Assembly: GCA_020025955.1 (NCBI GenBank)
Contig: JAHHRF010000007.1
Span: 1-58,171, forward strand
Origin: Sutterella sp.
GTDB lineage: Bacteria > Pseudomonadota > Gammaproteobacteria > Burkholderiales > Burkholderiaceae_F
Length of the DNA: 58,171 nt
Reading direction: 5' to 3'
Positions within the stretch are counted from its first letter, which is position 1, and each line of letters opens with the position of its first letter. Of the stretch, positions 18,158 through 26,714 are shown piece by piece. Under the pieces are notes generated by a model, which saw nothing but the letters and a program-made list of their open reading frames with translations, was not told the origin of the DNA and did no database searches. The position numbers and the translations under genes were made by a program.

Positions 18158-18319
18158 ACGAGAAAAGGTACGAGTCGCAATGCTCGTACCTTGTCCCGAC
18201 AACGCTGCGTGTCCCTCCCAGACTTGCGTGACTCAAGAAGCCGTCGGCTTCGAGTCGAAGAGCGTTGTCAACAAGTCTGCGCGGAGTTAAACGGGAATCG
18301 TTCTCATTGATCCCCGAAT
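18158..18319 (-). ncRNA. Candidate structured non-coding RNA with pseudoknot potential
   Basis: Minus-strand transcript of about 160 nt predicted from sequence alone. Promoter: TGTACA (18349-18354), 17-nt spacer, perfect TATAAT (18326-18331). It ends in AAGGTACGAG/CTCGTACCTT (18165-18174 with 18183-18192) followed by TTCTCGTTT. Inside, two long pairings cross: 18198-18206 with 18261-18269 (9 bp) and 18219-18226 with 18272-18279 (8 bp), enclosing a nested hairpin (18230-18234 with 18252-18256, plus AAGCC/GGCTT). No open reading frame of note. Not 4.5S, RNase P or tmRNA by any motif I can see, and it does not close on itself like 6S RNA. Confidence 0.55.
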
Positions 18320-18354
18320 GAGCCCATTATAGGGGAAGCGTTTTTGACTGTACA
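18293..18354 (-). promoter_or_regulatory. Promoter with overlapping Fur-like site for the candidate ncRNA
   Basis: TATAAT at 18326-18331 and TGTACA at 18349-18354 with 17-nt spacing. Just downstream of the predicted start, AATGAGAACGATTCC (minus strand, about 18296-18310) resembles a Fur box and the boxes before the receptor genes at 42-48 kb. Confidence 0.5.
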
Positions 18355-18553
18355 GGTTTTGAAGGGGAGAACGTCACGTTGTCCCTCAATTTCCCTTATA
18401 AATCGGGAAATTCTAAGAGTTATGGGTTTCCCCTAATTAAAAGGTTGGGCAAGCGGCTCCCTTAGTGTGGGTAGGCGTAGTAGCGCTAACTCGTTTTTTT
18501 TGGGCTTTGGGGCTATAGTGAGGATTGTCACCTGTCTTTAGGAATTATTTGAG

Positions 18554-19486
18554 ATGACACCCTCAGAAGTTTTCTCCCTTAAAAGTCTGGTGTTAACGTG
18601 GTTACACCGTGGTTTTGACTTTCTTCCCAACCTTTTGATTGCGGCGCTCACGCTTTGGGCGTGCATTTTGCTCACCAATGCGGTGGGTCGTTGGGCGGAC
18701 CGCTTTTACGCCAAACACTTTCAAGGGGTGCCCGTCTTAAAAACGCTTACCGTTGCGGTCTTTATTGGCTTCTTCTGGTTTATTGGCATCATGATCATTC
18801 TTGATGCCTTGCACCTCACGGCCTTTATTACCCATATTCTCGCGGGCGCCGGGATTCTCGGGATTATTGGGGGCTTGGCCCTCAAGGACGTGGTAAGTAA
18901 CGGCTTTGCGGGGCTCTTGATTCGCGTGCAGCGTCCCTTTAAAAATGGGGACTGGGTGCACTTTGGGGACTATATCGGTAAGGTCCATGCCCAAGGCTTA
19001 CTCTTAACGGAAATCCACACCTTAGAAGGGTCCTTGGCGTTTGTGCCCAATGAGGCCATCTTTAACGGCACCTATACGAACTTCTCGTCCTTTGGGGAGT
19101 GCCGTGTGATTCTGAGCGTGGGCGTCTCTTACGGGGACGACTTGGATCATGTGGAAGCCGTGGCACTCAATGCCGTACGCACCCTTCCCATGACGATTCG
19201 CCCTGAGATGGCGGACTTACACTTTACGGACATTGGAAGCTCCACCTACAACTTTGCCGTGCGCTTCTGGACCCACTTTAAAGACCATCGGGATTTATTG
19301 AATGCCCGCAGTGCCGCCATTAAAGCGATTAAACGCGCGTTTGAAGCCGAAGGCATTAGCGTGGCCTACAACGTGACGACGCTCGACTTTGGCGTTAAGG
19401 GTGGGGTGAATTTAAGTGATGTAACGTTAAAACTGATGTCGGATGATTCCGGCACCAACCCCGTTCCCCCCAATCGACGCAGTTAA
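18554..19486 (+). CDS. mscS: MscS-family mechanosensitive channel
   Basis: A 310-aa small-conductance mechanosensitive channel protecting against hypo-osmotic shock. Three N-terminal membrane helices (about 20-45, 63-85, 92-115), the last being the glycine/alanine-rich pore helix ILAGAGILGIIGGLALKDVVSNGFAGLLI, followed by the beta domain (VQRPFKNGDWVHFGDYIGKV, the VPNEAIFNGTYTNFS motif) and an alpha/beta cytoplasmic vestibule ending near residue 285. Length is slightly above E. coli MscS (286). A TATAGT -10 element lies upstream near 18515. Transcribed alone. Confidence 0.92.
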   Translation: MTPSEVFSLKSLVLTWLHRGFDFLPNLLIAALTLWACILLTNAVGRWADRFYAKHFQGVPVLKTLTVAVFIGFFWFIGIMIILDALHLTAFITHILAGAGILGIIGGLALKDVVSNGFAGLLIRVQRPFKNGDWVHFGDYIGKVHAQGLLLTEIHTLEGSLAFVPNEAIFNGTYTNFSSFGECRVILSVGVSYGDDLDHVEAVALNAVRTLPMTIRPEMADLHFTDIGSSTYNFAVRFWTHFKDHRDLLNARSAAIKAIKRAFEAEGISVAYNVTTLDFGVKGGVNLSDVTLKLMSDDSGTNPVPPNRRS

Positions 19487-19491
19487 ACACG

Positions 19492-19526
19492 AAAGCCACG
19501 GGTTAACCGTGGCTTTTGAGTAGGGG
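19492..19526. terminator. Shared terminator between mscS and the cold-shock-domain gene
   Basis: AAAGCCACGG/CCGTGGCTTTT with a GTTAA loop; convergent genes end on either side. Confidence 0.75.
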
Positions 19527-19529
19527 CTA

Positions 19530-20009
19530 TCAGCGAATGATGCTTAGCAGCGGGACCACCACAAAGAAAAAGAAGAGAAAGCCGAGGATGATAAGAAAGG
19601 GCTTTTTGCACCCACCCGTGTCGAACTTTTTGTAGACCTGTCCGCAGAAGGGACAAAGGCTTTCCGAGGCAACGCCCTGATAAATAATGAGACGCGGCAC
19701 CATCAACTTGCCACACGCTGGGTTCGTGCAACGTACACGCGGATCGTCTGGGCGACCCGACTCCGTCACAGGCGCCGCCGTCGAATCAATGCGTACTTTT
19801 AAAGCGCGCTTTTTGCGACCTAACTGCACGGGTTTCGTGGAGAGCTCAAACGTGACCACTTGACCGTTACTCGCCTTTTGACCTTCTTGAAGGCGCAAGT
19901 CCGTGAAGCGAAAGAAGACGTCTTCATCGCCCTCGTAAGGACGGATAAAGCCAAAGCCTTTTTCCGAATTGAAGTTAACGATGTAACCGCGGAGTCGATT
20001 CGTAGTCAT
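19530..20009 (-). CDS. Cold-shock domain, zinc ribbon and C-terminal membrane helix protein
   Basis: A 159-aa protein. Residues 1-75 form a cold-shock nucleic-acid-binding domain (RGYIVNFNSEKGFGFIRPYEGDEDVFFRF with RNP1 KGFGFI and RNP2 VFFRF, then GQVVTFEL). Residues about 93-127 hold two Cys pairs (CTNPACG and CPFCGQ), a probable zinc ribbon. A strongly hydrophobic segment (PFLIILGFLFFFFVVVPLLSII, about 136-157) ends the protein, so it should be a tail-anchored membrane protein with its nucleic-acid-binding part in the cytoplasm. Cold-shock domains are known fused to DUF1294 membrane regions; this variant is shorter and has a zinc ribbon. Role unknown. Confidence 0.75.
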   Translation of the reverse strand: MTTNRLRGYIVNFNSEKGFGFIRPYEGDEDVFFRFTDLRLQEGQKASNGQVVTFELSTKPVQLGRKKRALKVRIDSTAAPVTESGRPDDPRVRCTNPACGKLMVPRLIIYQGVASESLCPFCGQVYKKFDTGGCKKPFLIILGFLFFFFVVVPLLSIIR

Positions 20010-20083
20010 ACGTGAGGGTTAGAAGAGTGAGTGTCAAGTTCCCTAAGTATAGAGGAGAAAGGGTGAAGTGACGGGCAAAAGAA

Positions 20084-20109
20084 AAAGCCACGGCAAATCC
20101 GTGGCTTTT
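20084..20109 (-). terminator. Terminator after the 20120 gene
   Basis: Minus strand: AAAGCCACGG pairs with CCGTGGCTTT with a 5-nt loop, followed by TTCTTTT. Nearly the same stem as at 19492. Confidence 0.75.
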
Positions 20110-20119
20110 CGAACTAGGG

Positions 20120-20548
20120 TTAGTCACCCAACAAGGCTTCTAAACTCAAGCTATCGGGCTCAACCCCTAATTTGCGAAGCAAGCCTTCTGCAAAGGTGGT
20201 TCGGGTTTCGGCGTTGAGACTCTCGTGGAACGTCACCTTTTCTACCGCGCATTCGCGCTTCACAATCAAGCGCGTCAACGGCGTTAAGCTCATCGTTTCC
20301 GTCAAGGGGGCGTTTTGCGTAAAGTACCCCACGACCGCCCAGGTTTTAACGCCATCCAAGTTTTCATAGCTGCAAAAGAGCGGACAGTCGTAGCCCATCT
20401 GATCCGTTTCCACAATAAAGAAACGCATCACGGCCCACCCTTGCTCATCCGACAAGCGGGCGCAAACGAGTTCGACTAAACCGCCAGGCAAATCGGCCGG
20501 ACGATAGTCAATTTGGTGTGCAGAGAGGGTAATTTTATTGGGCTTCAC
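20120..20548 (-). CDS. Unknown cytoplasmic protein, 142 aa
   Basis: No signal peptide, membrane segment or known motif. The sequence is mixed alpha/beta with a well-formed hydrophobic pattern (GLVELVCARLSDEQGWAVMRFFIVETD, TWAVVGYFTQNAPL) and a helical C-terminus (TTFAEGLLRKLGVEPDSLSLEALLGD). Codon use matches the neighbours and a terminator follows, so it is a real gene. I do not recognise the family. Confidence 0.65.
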   Translation of the reverse strand: MKPNKITLSAHQIDYRPADLPGGLVELVCARLSDEQGWAVMRFFIVETDQMGYDCPLFCSYENLDGVKTWAVVGYFTQNAPLTETMSLTPLTRLIVKRECAVEKVTFHESLNAETRTTFAEGLLRKLGVEPDSLSLEALLGD

Positions 20549-20825
20549 GCGAAATCCTGCGCTAAGAAAAACTAAAGAAAGTTAAGGGGGTGAGCTCACC
20601 CAGGCCAACGATGGCTTGGAGAAATCGAGCAGAGTATACACAACGCGCTTTGTGTGAAGCAAACGAAACCGAGCCCGATCCCAAGCCCATCGTCAACATG
20701 GAGTCGCCCCCCGAGTCAACGCGACATCGGTACAATGTGCGCTAACAGCGGGTTTATCCCTCAAAGGCTTCTTCCTTACGATAGTCTTTTCTTTTTTCTT
20801 TTTTCGCGTTCGTTATTCTTCTCAT

Positions 20826-21692
20826 ATGCAAGCATTAGTTACACAGATTCTGTTACCCATTACCTTAGGGGTGGTCATGCTCGGGATGGGCTTAGGGCTC
20901 ACCCCGAAAGACTTTAGCCGCGTGGCGCGAGAACCCAAAGCGAGCCTCTTAGGGATGGCGTTGCAATTGGGCTTGTTGCCCCTTTTGGCGATTGCCATTA
21001 GCTGGGGGTTGGATTTGCCGCCGGCAGTAGCCACGGGCCTCTTTTTGGTGAGTCTTTGTCCGGGGGGCGCAACGAGTAACCTCTTTACCCTGTTAGCGCG
21101 CGGGGATGTGGCGTTGTCGGTCACGTTAACGGCGGTGATTTCGCTTTTGGCACCGTTCTGGCTTCCCATGGTCTTTGTGGCGTACTTGCATGCCCAGGGG
21201 ACCGAAGCCTCGAGCTTTTCTCTGCCCTTGATGCCCGCCATCATGCAATTGGTGATGATCACGATTTTGCCGGTGGGCTTAGGGATGACGGCGCGTCACT
21301 TGTGGCCGCATTTTGCCCAAACGATGGCGCCCATTGTGAAAAAGGGTTCGGCCTTGGCGATGCTCTTTATTGTGACGGCGCTCTTAATTGTGAACCCCAA
21401 GGTGGTGTCGGGCTTCTTCACGATGACGGGCGTGGCCGTGATTCTGTTGGCTACGGTGTCGTTATTCTTAGCCTATTGGCTCTCGGGCGTTTGTGGTTTA
21501 GCAGAAGCCCAAAAGCGCACCATCGGGATTGAAGTGGGGGTGCAAAACGCGGGGACAGCCATGATGGTGGCCTTTAGCGTCATGCATGAGCCTGCGCTCG
21601 CTGTCGTTCCGTTAACCTACGGGTTACTCATGAACGTGCCCGCCGCGGGGTTCTTGTTCTTTGCGATGAAGCGCGATAAGGCCAACGCCTAA
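20826..21692 (+). CDS. BASS-family (bile acid:sodium symporter) transporter
   Basis: A 288-aa inner-membrane protein with about nine or ten hydrophobic segments. Family marks: the N-terminal LPITLGVVMLGMGLGLTPKDF, the LVSLCPGGATSNLFTLLARGDVALSVTLTAVISLLAPFWLP core with the sodium-site residues, and EVGVQNAGTAMMVAFSV. Substrates of bacterial members include bile acids and small organic acids, so the substrate here cannot be told. For a gut organism bile acids are possible but unproven. It has its own terminator and no operon partner. Confidence 0.88.
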   Translation: MQALVTQILLPITLGVVMLGMGLGLTPKDFSRVAREPKASLLGMALQLGLLPLLAIAISWGLDLPPAVATGLFLVSLCPGGATSNLFTLLARGDVALSVTLTAVISLLAPFWLPMVFVAYLHAQGTEASSFSLPLMPAIMQLVMITILPVGLGMTARHLWPHFAQTMAPIVKKGSALAMLFIVTALLIVNPKVVSGFFTMTGVAVILLATVSLFLAYWLSGVCGLAEAQKRTIGIEVGVQNAGTAMMVAFSVMHEPALAVVPLTYGLLMNVPAAGFLFFAMKRDKANA

Positions 21693-21717
21693 TACGCCCC
21701 ACCTAGAAGGGGAGAAG

Positions 21718-21753
21718 AGGGAGTCTACCGTTAAGGTGGGCTCCCTTTTTTTC
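21718..21753 (+). terminator. Terminator of the BASS transporter gene
   Basis: AGGGAG/CTCCCT with inner ACC/GGT pairing, followed by TTTTTTT. Confidence 0.75.
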
Positions 21754-21936
21754 AGGTCTCTACCCTCTTTGAAGCGCCTTTTTGTGGGTTTTTTCCGTCT
21801 TTGGTTGTATTGTCTAATCGTAAACCCTTGCGTAAACTACCCATCAATACACTCGGGATTAGGGGCTAGAGAAGAAGAAAACGCCCCATTGATTCCGCCT
21901 TCCGATTTCTATACTCCCCAAAGAAGGACCTCACCT

Positions 21937-22890
21937 ATGGTTATCTCGCCCACGCACTGGGAACTCGTTGAATCCTCCGACCTCGTTCAAAAGCTCATTG
22001 AGGGTAACCCGATGGCGGCGCGAATCCATAACGCCGTGAAAGACGCGATTATGGCTGACGAACCCGTTTCGACCCGCTTAGGGCTTCCGCCCATGATCGC
22101 GCGTCAGACGGCCGCGACCTTGTTGGTGGCGTACGAATACGCTGCGGGCGGCAGCCGTGAGCGTTTAATCTCCACGGAAATGCCCGATGAAGCCGCGCAG
22201 GAAGCCATTAATCTTTGCCGTTTGTGTGCCGCAATCTCGGCCGAAATCATGCGCTTTAACCCGGAAGCGGACATCAACCCGGAAGTAGAGGTTGACCCCC
22301 GTCGTGCGACGGATCCGGCAGAAGGCTTAACGACCTACTTATTAAAGCTCGCGCTCTTAATGAGTAAGGGGCCGGTGGAGAGTTTGCCGGAGGCCGATGA
22401 GGCCGTTCAGGCGTACTTGGATACGCCCGTTGAAACGTTGGCGGAGCGCTTCGCAACGAGCGACGACATTCAAGAACGTAACACCTTACTCTTAGCCCTC
22501 TTAGCGCAGGGTTGGACGAAGCGTGTGGCCGGTCGTTTAACGACGGAAGGCGCCAAACACTACTACAACGCCATGCTTCCCTTCTTTAAAACGTTGGCTG
22601 ATAAGCCCTTGTCGAGCGCTGGGCTCTGGGTTTATACGCCCGCTGAAAAAAACGGGATGGATGCCCGCGTCTTGGTGATTGACCAAGCCCTTCAGGGGTT
22701 ACATAGCCTCTTTGAAATCCAGGGCTTTGGCATGACGGAAAAGCGTAAGAAGGCCGCTGAAGGCGCCATGGTCTTTGCTCACATGAAGGGCTTTGACATG
22801 GAACACGAACACGCCCAGTACGCTATGAGCTGGTTACTCTTTGCGACGCAACGCGCCCAGTTCCAGCCCGTGGGGAGCGCCCTTAACTAA
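21937..22890 (+). CDS. Unknown helical protein, 317 aa
   Basis: The start at 21937 (MVISPTHWELVESS) is chosen because AAGGA lies 8 nt upstream; the longer frame from 21736 runs across a terminator and has atypical codons. The protein is rich in alpha helix, acidic, and lacks a signal peptide or membrane span. Distinct segments are a conserved-looking Cys pair in INLCRLCAAISAEIMRF and a C-terminal HMKGFDMEHEHAQYAMSWLLFATQ. Good codon use and its own terminator support a real gene. It lies directly upstream of menB but is separated by a terminator, so a link with menaquinone synthesis is only positional. Confidence 0.65.
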   Translation: MVISPTHWELVESSDLVQKLIEGNPMAARIHNAVKDAIMADEPVSTRLGLPPMIARQTAATLLVAYEYAAGGSRERLISTEMPDEAAQEAINLCRLCAAISAEIMRFNPEADINPEVEVDPRRATDPAEGLTTYLLKLALLMSKGPVESLPEADEAVQAYLDTPVETLAERFATSDDIQERNTLLLALLAQGWTKRVAGRLTTEGAKHYYNAMLPFFKTLADKPLSSAGLWVYTPAEKNGMDARVLVIDQALQGLHSLFEIQGFGMTEKRKKAAEGAMVFAHMKGFDMEHEHAQYAMSWLLFATQRAQFQPVGSALN

Positions 22891-22915
22891 TCGGGGCTCG
22901 AAAACCACACTTAAG

Positions 22916-22942
22916 AAGGGGGACTCAACGGGTCCCCTTTTT
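22916..22942 (+). terminator. Terminator before menB
   Basis: AAGGGGGAC/GTCCCCTTT stem with a 7-nt loop, followed by TTATTGG. Confidence 0.75.
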
Positions 22943-23054
22943 ATTGGCCTTTTCGTCTTTTTGGCCAATCTCGTATAATTCCCAAAGTTTTAATGGGGTG
23001 AGGCTCACCCCCATACTCTCTTTTTGCCACTTTCCACTTCTTGGAGACATCACC

Positions 23055-23906
23055 ATGCAACCCATGCTTGATACCACTGGCCTTCCTCCGATTCCCGCCT
23101 GGGAACAGGCAGGGGTCTTTACCGACATCATCTATGAAAAGGCCGAAGGGATTGCCAAGATCACGATCAATCGCCCGGAAGTGCGTAACGCGTTTCGCCC
23201 GTTGACGGTGCGTGAAATGGAAGCCGCCATGGCGGATGCCCGCGATGACGAAGACATTGGCGTCATCATCTTGACGGGGGCCGGCGACTTGGCGTTTTGC
23301 TCGGGCGGCGACCAGAAGGTGCGTGGCACGGGGGGTTACGTCGGTGACGACGGCATTCCTCGCTTAAACGTGTTGGACTTCCAGCGTCAGATCCGTACGT
23401 GCCCGAAGCCCGTGGTGGCCATGGTGGCCGGCTGGGCCGTCGGTGGCGGTCATGTGCTTCACATGATGTGCGACTTGACGATTGCCGCCGACAACGCCCG
23501 CTTTGGTCAGACGGGTCCCCGCGTGGGGAGTTTTGACGGCGGCTGGGGCGCAAGTTACATGGCCCGCATCGTGGGTCAGAAGAAAGCCCGTGAAATCTGG
23601 TTCTTGGCGCGTTTCTACGATGCCCAAGAAGCCTTGGATATGGGTCTTGTGAACACCGTGGTGCCGTTAGCCGACTTGGAAAAGGAAACCGTGCAGTGGT
23701 GCCGTGAAATGTTAGCCAACTCCCCGATCGCACTTCGTTGCTTGAAGGCCGCCTTAAATGCCGACTGTGACGGTCAGGCGGGGATTCAGGAATTGGCCGG
23801 CAACGCCACGCTCCTTTACTACATGACCGAAGAAGGTCGTGAAGGGAAGAACGCCTTCTTAGAAAAGCGTCGCCCTGACTTCACGAAGTTTAAGCGTCTC
23901 CCCTAA
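23055..23906 (+). CDS. menB: 1,4-dihydroxy-2-naphthoyl-CoA synthase
   Basis: A 283-aa crotonase-family enzyme closing the naphthoquinone ring from o-succinylbenzoyl-CoA in menaquinone synthesis. Start at 23055 (MQPMLDTTGLPPIPAWEQAGVFTDIIYEK) after TTGGAGA. MenB marks: KITINRPEVRNAFRPLTVREM, GDLAFCSGGDQKVRG, GWAVGGGHVLHMMCDLTIAADNARFGQTGPRVGSFDGGWG and the ending EGREGKNAFLEKRRPDFTKFKRLP. Paired with menE 86 nt downstream. The presence of menaquinone genes fits anaerobic respiration. Confidence 0.96.
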   Translation: MQPMLDTTGLPPIPAWEQAGVFTDIIYEKAEGIAKITINRPEVRNAFRPLTVREMEAAMADARDDEDIGVIILTGAGDLAFCSGGDQKVRGTGGYVGDDGIPRLNVLDFQRQIRTCPKPVVAMVAGWAVGGGHVLHMMCDLTIAADNARFGQTGPRVGSFDGGWGASYMARIVGQKKAREIWFLARFYDAQEALDMGLVNTVVPLADLEKETVQWCREMLANSPIALRCLKAALNADCDGQAGIQELAGNATLLYYMTEEGREGKNAFLEKRRPDFTKFKRLP

Positions 23907-23926
23907 AAAAACGCTTAACCCCATGA

Positions 23927-23962
23927 CCCCGTCGGGCCACAACGCTTTGACGGGGTTGTCCT
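23927..23962 (+). terminator. Hairpin between menB and menE
   Basis: CCCCGTC pairs with GACGGGG about 16 nt later, followed by a weak T-rich stretch. It may lower read-through into menE. Confidence 0.45.
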
Positions 23963-23992
23963 TTGGATGTCTATATTTGGCTTTGATTAACC

Positions 23993-25354
23993 ATGAGTGC
24001 TTCTTCATCTTCTCAATGTGAACCCTCTCCCTTTAGCGTCTTGGTGGCCGCGAGAGAAGCGGGTGAAGCGCTTGCGCTCATTGACGTGGACGGAAAGCGC
24101 TATTCGTATCAGGCGTTAGCGGACTTGGTTGAAGCACGCATTAAAACGCTTTCTTTACCGAAACAAGGCCGACCTTACGTGGTGAGCCCTAAGGCGAACT
24201 TGGACGACATCGTCACGCTCTTGGCGCTTCTTCACTTAGAAGTGCCCTTTGTGCTCCTTCATCCGACGTTGACCCCCGTGGAGCGCGCGGGGTTACTCGC
24301 ACGAATCGACGCCATTACGGAGCCGTTGCCCTCTGACGCGCAAGCGATTCTCTTTACCTCGGGGACAACGGGATCGCCCAAACCGGCAGTACTCTCACGA
24401 CGTGCACTCTTAGCAAGCGCGCAAAGTAACGCCCAAAACCTTGCATTGGCGCCAGGCGACGTGTGGTTACTCGCCATGTCGCCCGCTCGCATTGGGGGCT
24501 TATCCATTCTGACGCGATCCGTGTTGGCTCGAAGTGCCATGGCGCTTGCCCCCAAATTCACGGCGAAAAGCTTTGTCGAGACGTTAGAGACGACGCAAAC
24601 GACCGTGGTGAGTGTGGTCCCCACGATGCTTGCGAAAGTCTTGGACGAGTGCCCGACATGGCGTGGAAATGAAACGCTTCGCGCGATTTTGCAGGGTGGG
24701 TCGTCTTGTCCCGATGCGTTACGCGATCGCGCCTTTGACCGACACCTGCCCATCATGACGACTTACGGCATGACGGAAACGGCGAGTAACGTCGTGACCA
24801 CGCCGTATTCGGATCGCTTTCAACGCACGAGCGGAAACGGCCACACCAACGCGGGTGTTGAACTCGATTTGCGTGACGGCGACATTTGGGTGAAGGGCCC
24901 CATGCTCATGAGCGGCTACTGGGGCATGAATGAGCCCGTTACGCCAGAGACCTGGTTTAAAACGGGTGACATGGGGGAATGGGATGAGAGAGGAAACCTT
25001 CGCATTCTCGCCCGACGCTCCGACTTAATTGTCTCTGGTGGCGATAACGTCTATCCCGTGGAAGTGGAAAATGTGTTGACCACGATCCCTGGCATTAACG
25101 CAGCACTCGTCGTGGGGTTGAGTGACCCCACTTGGGGGGCGATTGTGACGGCATTGCTGGTCAAAGAAGAGGGAAGTGACCTGTCTGAATCTGAGCTTCA
25201 AGGAGCGATTCGCGAAAATCTGTCTCCTTACAAACGCCCGCGCCGCTATGCGTGGGTAACGACTTTACCCGTTAACGCCGCTGGGAAACCCGATCGACGC
25301 GAAAGCGTTTTAAACGCGTATACTTTAACCCCCTTACACTGGACTCAACGCTGA
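23993..25354 (+). CDS. menE: o-Succinylbenzoate-CoA ligase
   Basis: A 453-aa adenylate-forming enzyme activating o-succinylbenzoate with ATP and CoA in menaquinone synthesis. AMP-binding P-loop AILFTSGTTGSPKPAVLS near residue 120, the aromatic motif MTTYGMTETASNV near 260, WFKTGDMGEWDERGNLRILARRSDLIVSGGDNVYPVEVE near 325 and the C-terminal lysine in NAAGKPDRRE. The pairing with menB fixes the substrate assignment among acyl-CoA synthetases. Length is normal. Confidence 0.92.
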   Translation: MSASSSSQCEPSPFSVLVAAREAGEALALIDVDGKRYSYQALADLVEARIKTLSLPKQGRPYVVSPKANLDDIVTLLALLHLEVPFVLLHPTLTPVERAGLLARIDAITEPLPSDAQAILFTSGTTGSPKPAVLSRRALLASAQSNAQNLALAPGDVWLLAMSPARIGGLSILTRSVLARSAMALAPKFTAKSFVETLETTQTTVVSVVPTMLAKVLDECPTWRGNETLRAILQGGSSCPDALRDRAFDRHLPIMTTYGMTETASNVVTTPYSDRFQRTSGNGHTNAGVELDLRDGDIWVKGPMLMSGYWGMNEPVTPETWFKTGDMGEWDERGNLRILARRSDLIVSGGDNVYPVEVENVLTTIPGINAALVVGLSDPTWGAIVTALLVKEEGSDLSESELQGAIRENLSPYKRPRRYAWVTTLPVNAAGKPDRRESVLNAYTLTPLHWTQR

Positions 25355-25374
25355 ACCCCATCTCAAGGAACCTC

Positions 25375-25872
25375 ATGACTGAACAGCAACCCATTGAAAA
25401 AACAGTTTTCGACCGCGCCATGCTCCAAACGGTCTTGACCAATCACGTCCGTGAAGTTTGGGAGATGTGTGAAGGGATGATGTCGCGAAAGATGACCCAA
25501 GAACAATGCGAAAGCATGGAAGCGGGCTTTCGTGACCGCTTGGCCGTGACCTTAATGGGGGTGAACCCCTTGCTCGTCACGCAATTGCCGTTGACGGGGG
25601 AAGCCTTAATTCGCGCCATTGAAAAAGACGCCCCGGAAGTCTGTGCCCCGATGGGGGAGCTCGATCCGGACCCCTATCCTGAAACCAATGCCGAGAGCGC
25701 TCAGATGCTCTACATCGTGGATCGCTTCATTGTGGAAGTGCACCTCTGTGTGACGCGTGTGATTACCGTGATGGAACGCCCTGAAATTGGGGCTGAGATT
25801 GCGCGCGCCATGATCGAAACCTTTGTGGATCGTTGGGTGGCCATTCTGGCGGGGAAACCCACGCTCAACTAA
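25375..25872 (+). CDS. Unknown protein encoded after menE, 165 aa
   Basis: Begins 20 nt after menE (CAAGGAACCTC before the ATG), so it is probably in the same transcript. Helical, acidic and soluble; segments such as VREVWEMCEGMMSRKMTQEQCESMEAGFRDRL and the C-terminal IARAMIETFVDRWVAILAGKP are without known motifs. It could be an accessory of the men genes, but nothing in the sequence shows this. Confidence 0.65.
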   Translation: MTEQQPIEKTVFDRAMLQTVLTNHVREVWEMCEGMMSRKMTQEQCESMEAGFRDRLAVTLMGVNPLLVTQLPLTGEALIRAIEKDAPEVCAPMGELDPDPYPETNAESAQMLYIVDRFIVEVHLCVTRVITVMERPEIGAEIARAMIETFVDRWVAILAGKPTLN

Positions 25873-25896
25873 GCGCGCCAAGACGTTCTTCCTTCA

Positions 25897-25936
25897 AAAC
25901 GACTTCCTGTCCACACGATGGGGAGTCGTTTTTTTG
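25897..25936 (+). terminator. Terminator of the menE transcript
   Basis: AACGACTTCC/GGGGAGTCGTT (one mismatch) with a 12-nt loop and a run of seven T. Confidence 0.7.
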
Positions 25937-26372
25937 TGTGCGGTTTAAAAACTGGGGAGAGGGGATGGGTTACCAACGCGACTCTTTAACGAATACCCGA
26001 CTGGGTTACTCAGTCATCAAGAAAAGCCGTTGCTATCGGTTTCCCTAAGTTGAAAGGTCAAATTGCCTTCCAAAAGTATGTCTAAATGTTACAGAATCGC
26101 GTCAAATGTAACAGAAGATTGCTAAACACAAAGTTCACACAAAACTTTTTTCAAAAAAGTGGCTTCATCCTCTCGACAGACGGAGTTGTTTAGTTTTTCG
26201 GGTAGGGGTGAGATGTTTCTCGTTAAGCCTACTCTTAGCGTAGGTTCTTAATTTTAGGGTGTTCGATTTCCTCGTCACTTCGCTGTCGAATTCGAAAAGA
26301 CGTGAATTTTTTGGTGCTTTGAAACACTTTTCGAAAACGACACAATACAGAGCCATCCTGTCGCGCTAGAAG

Positions 26373-26387
26373 ATGAGAATCATTTTC
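26373..26387. promoter_or_regulatory. Fur-box-like site in the gene-poor stretch
   Basis: ATGAGAATCATTTTC matches 13 of 15 positions of the core ATGATAATCATTATC. No iron gene lies directly next to it; a 63-aa frame on the minus strand starts 17 nt away, but I do not consider it a proven gene. Confidence 0.55.
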
Positions 26388-26714
26388 ACTTTTCTGAACC
26401 AAAGTGAACATCGGTCAACAAAACGTTTGACCGTTTCAAGAGAGTGACCGTGGGCGACCTTGATCGTGAGCTTAGGGTGATTGGTGAATAGAGGGAGTAG
26501 GCAAATGAACGTGACCTGAAGGAGTCAGAAGCGCGTAGCGGGTCGTAACGGGTCCTAGAAGGTTCTAGCGCGGCTTCTGTAGAGAAGGCGACTCGGAGGC
26601 TTTTCACACTAAGTCAAAAAGGGGAGCGGGTCTCAAAGAACCCTAGAGGCGGCACGGCAGTGGGCAATCAACAGGACGCTCGGTCTCATCTTTTCGCTTG
26701 TCACAATTTCTTTT

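Noticed and set aside
18158..18300. tRNA or tmRNA at the structured region
   Set aside because: No acceptor stem, T-loop or CCA pattern; the stems cross in a way not found in tRNA.
21736..21936. N-terminal extension of the 317-aa unknown
   Set aside because: It spans a terminator T-run and lacks a ribosome-binding site; the ATG at 21937 has one.
26165..26356. 63-aa minus-strand frame beside the Fur-like box
   Set aside because: No clear ribosome-binding site and no recognised similarity; kept only as a remark in the finding on the orphan Fur box.
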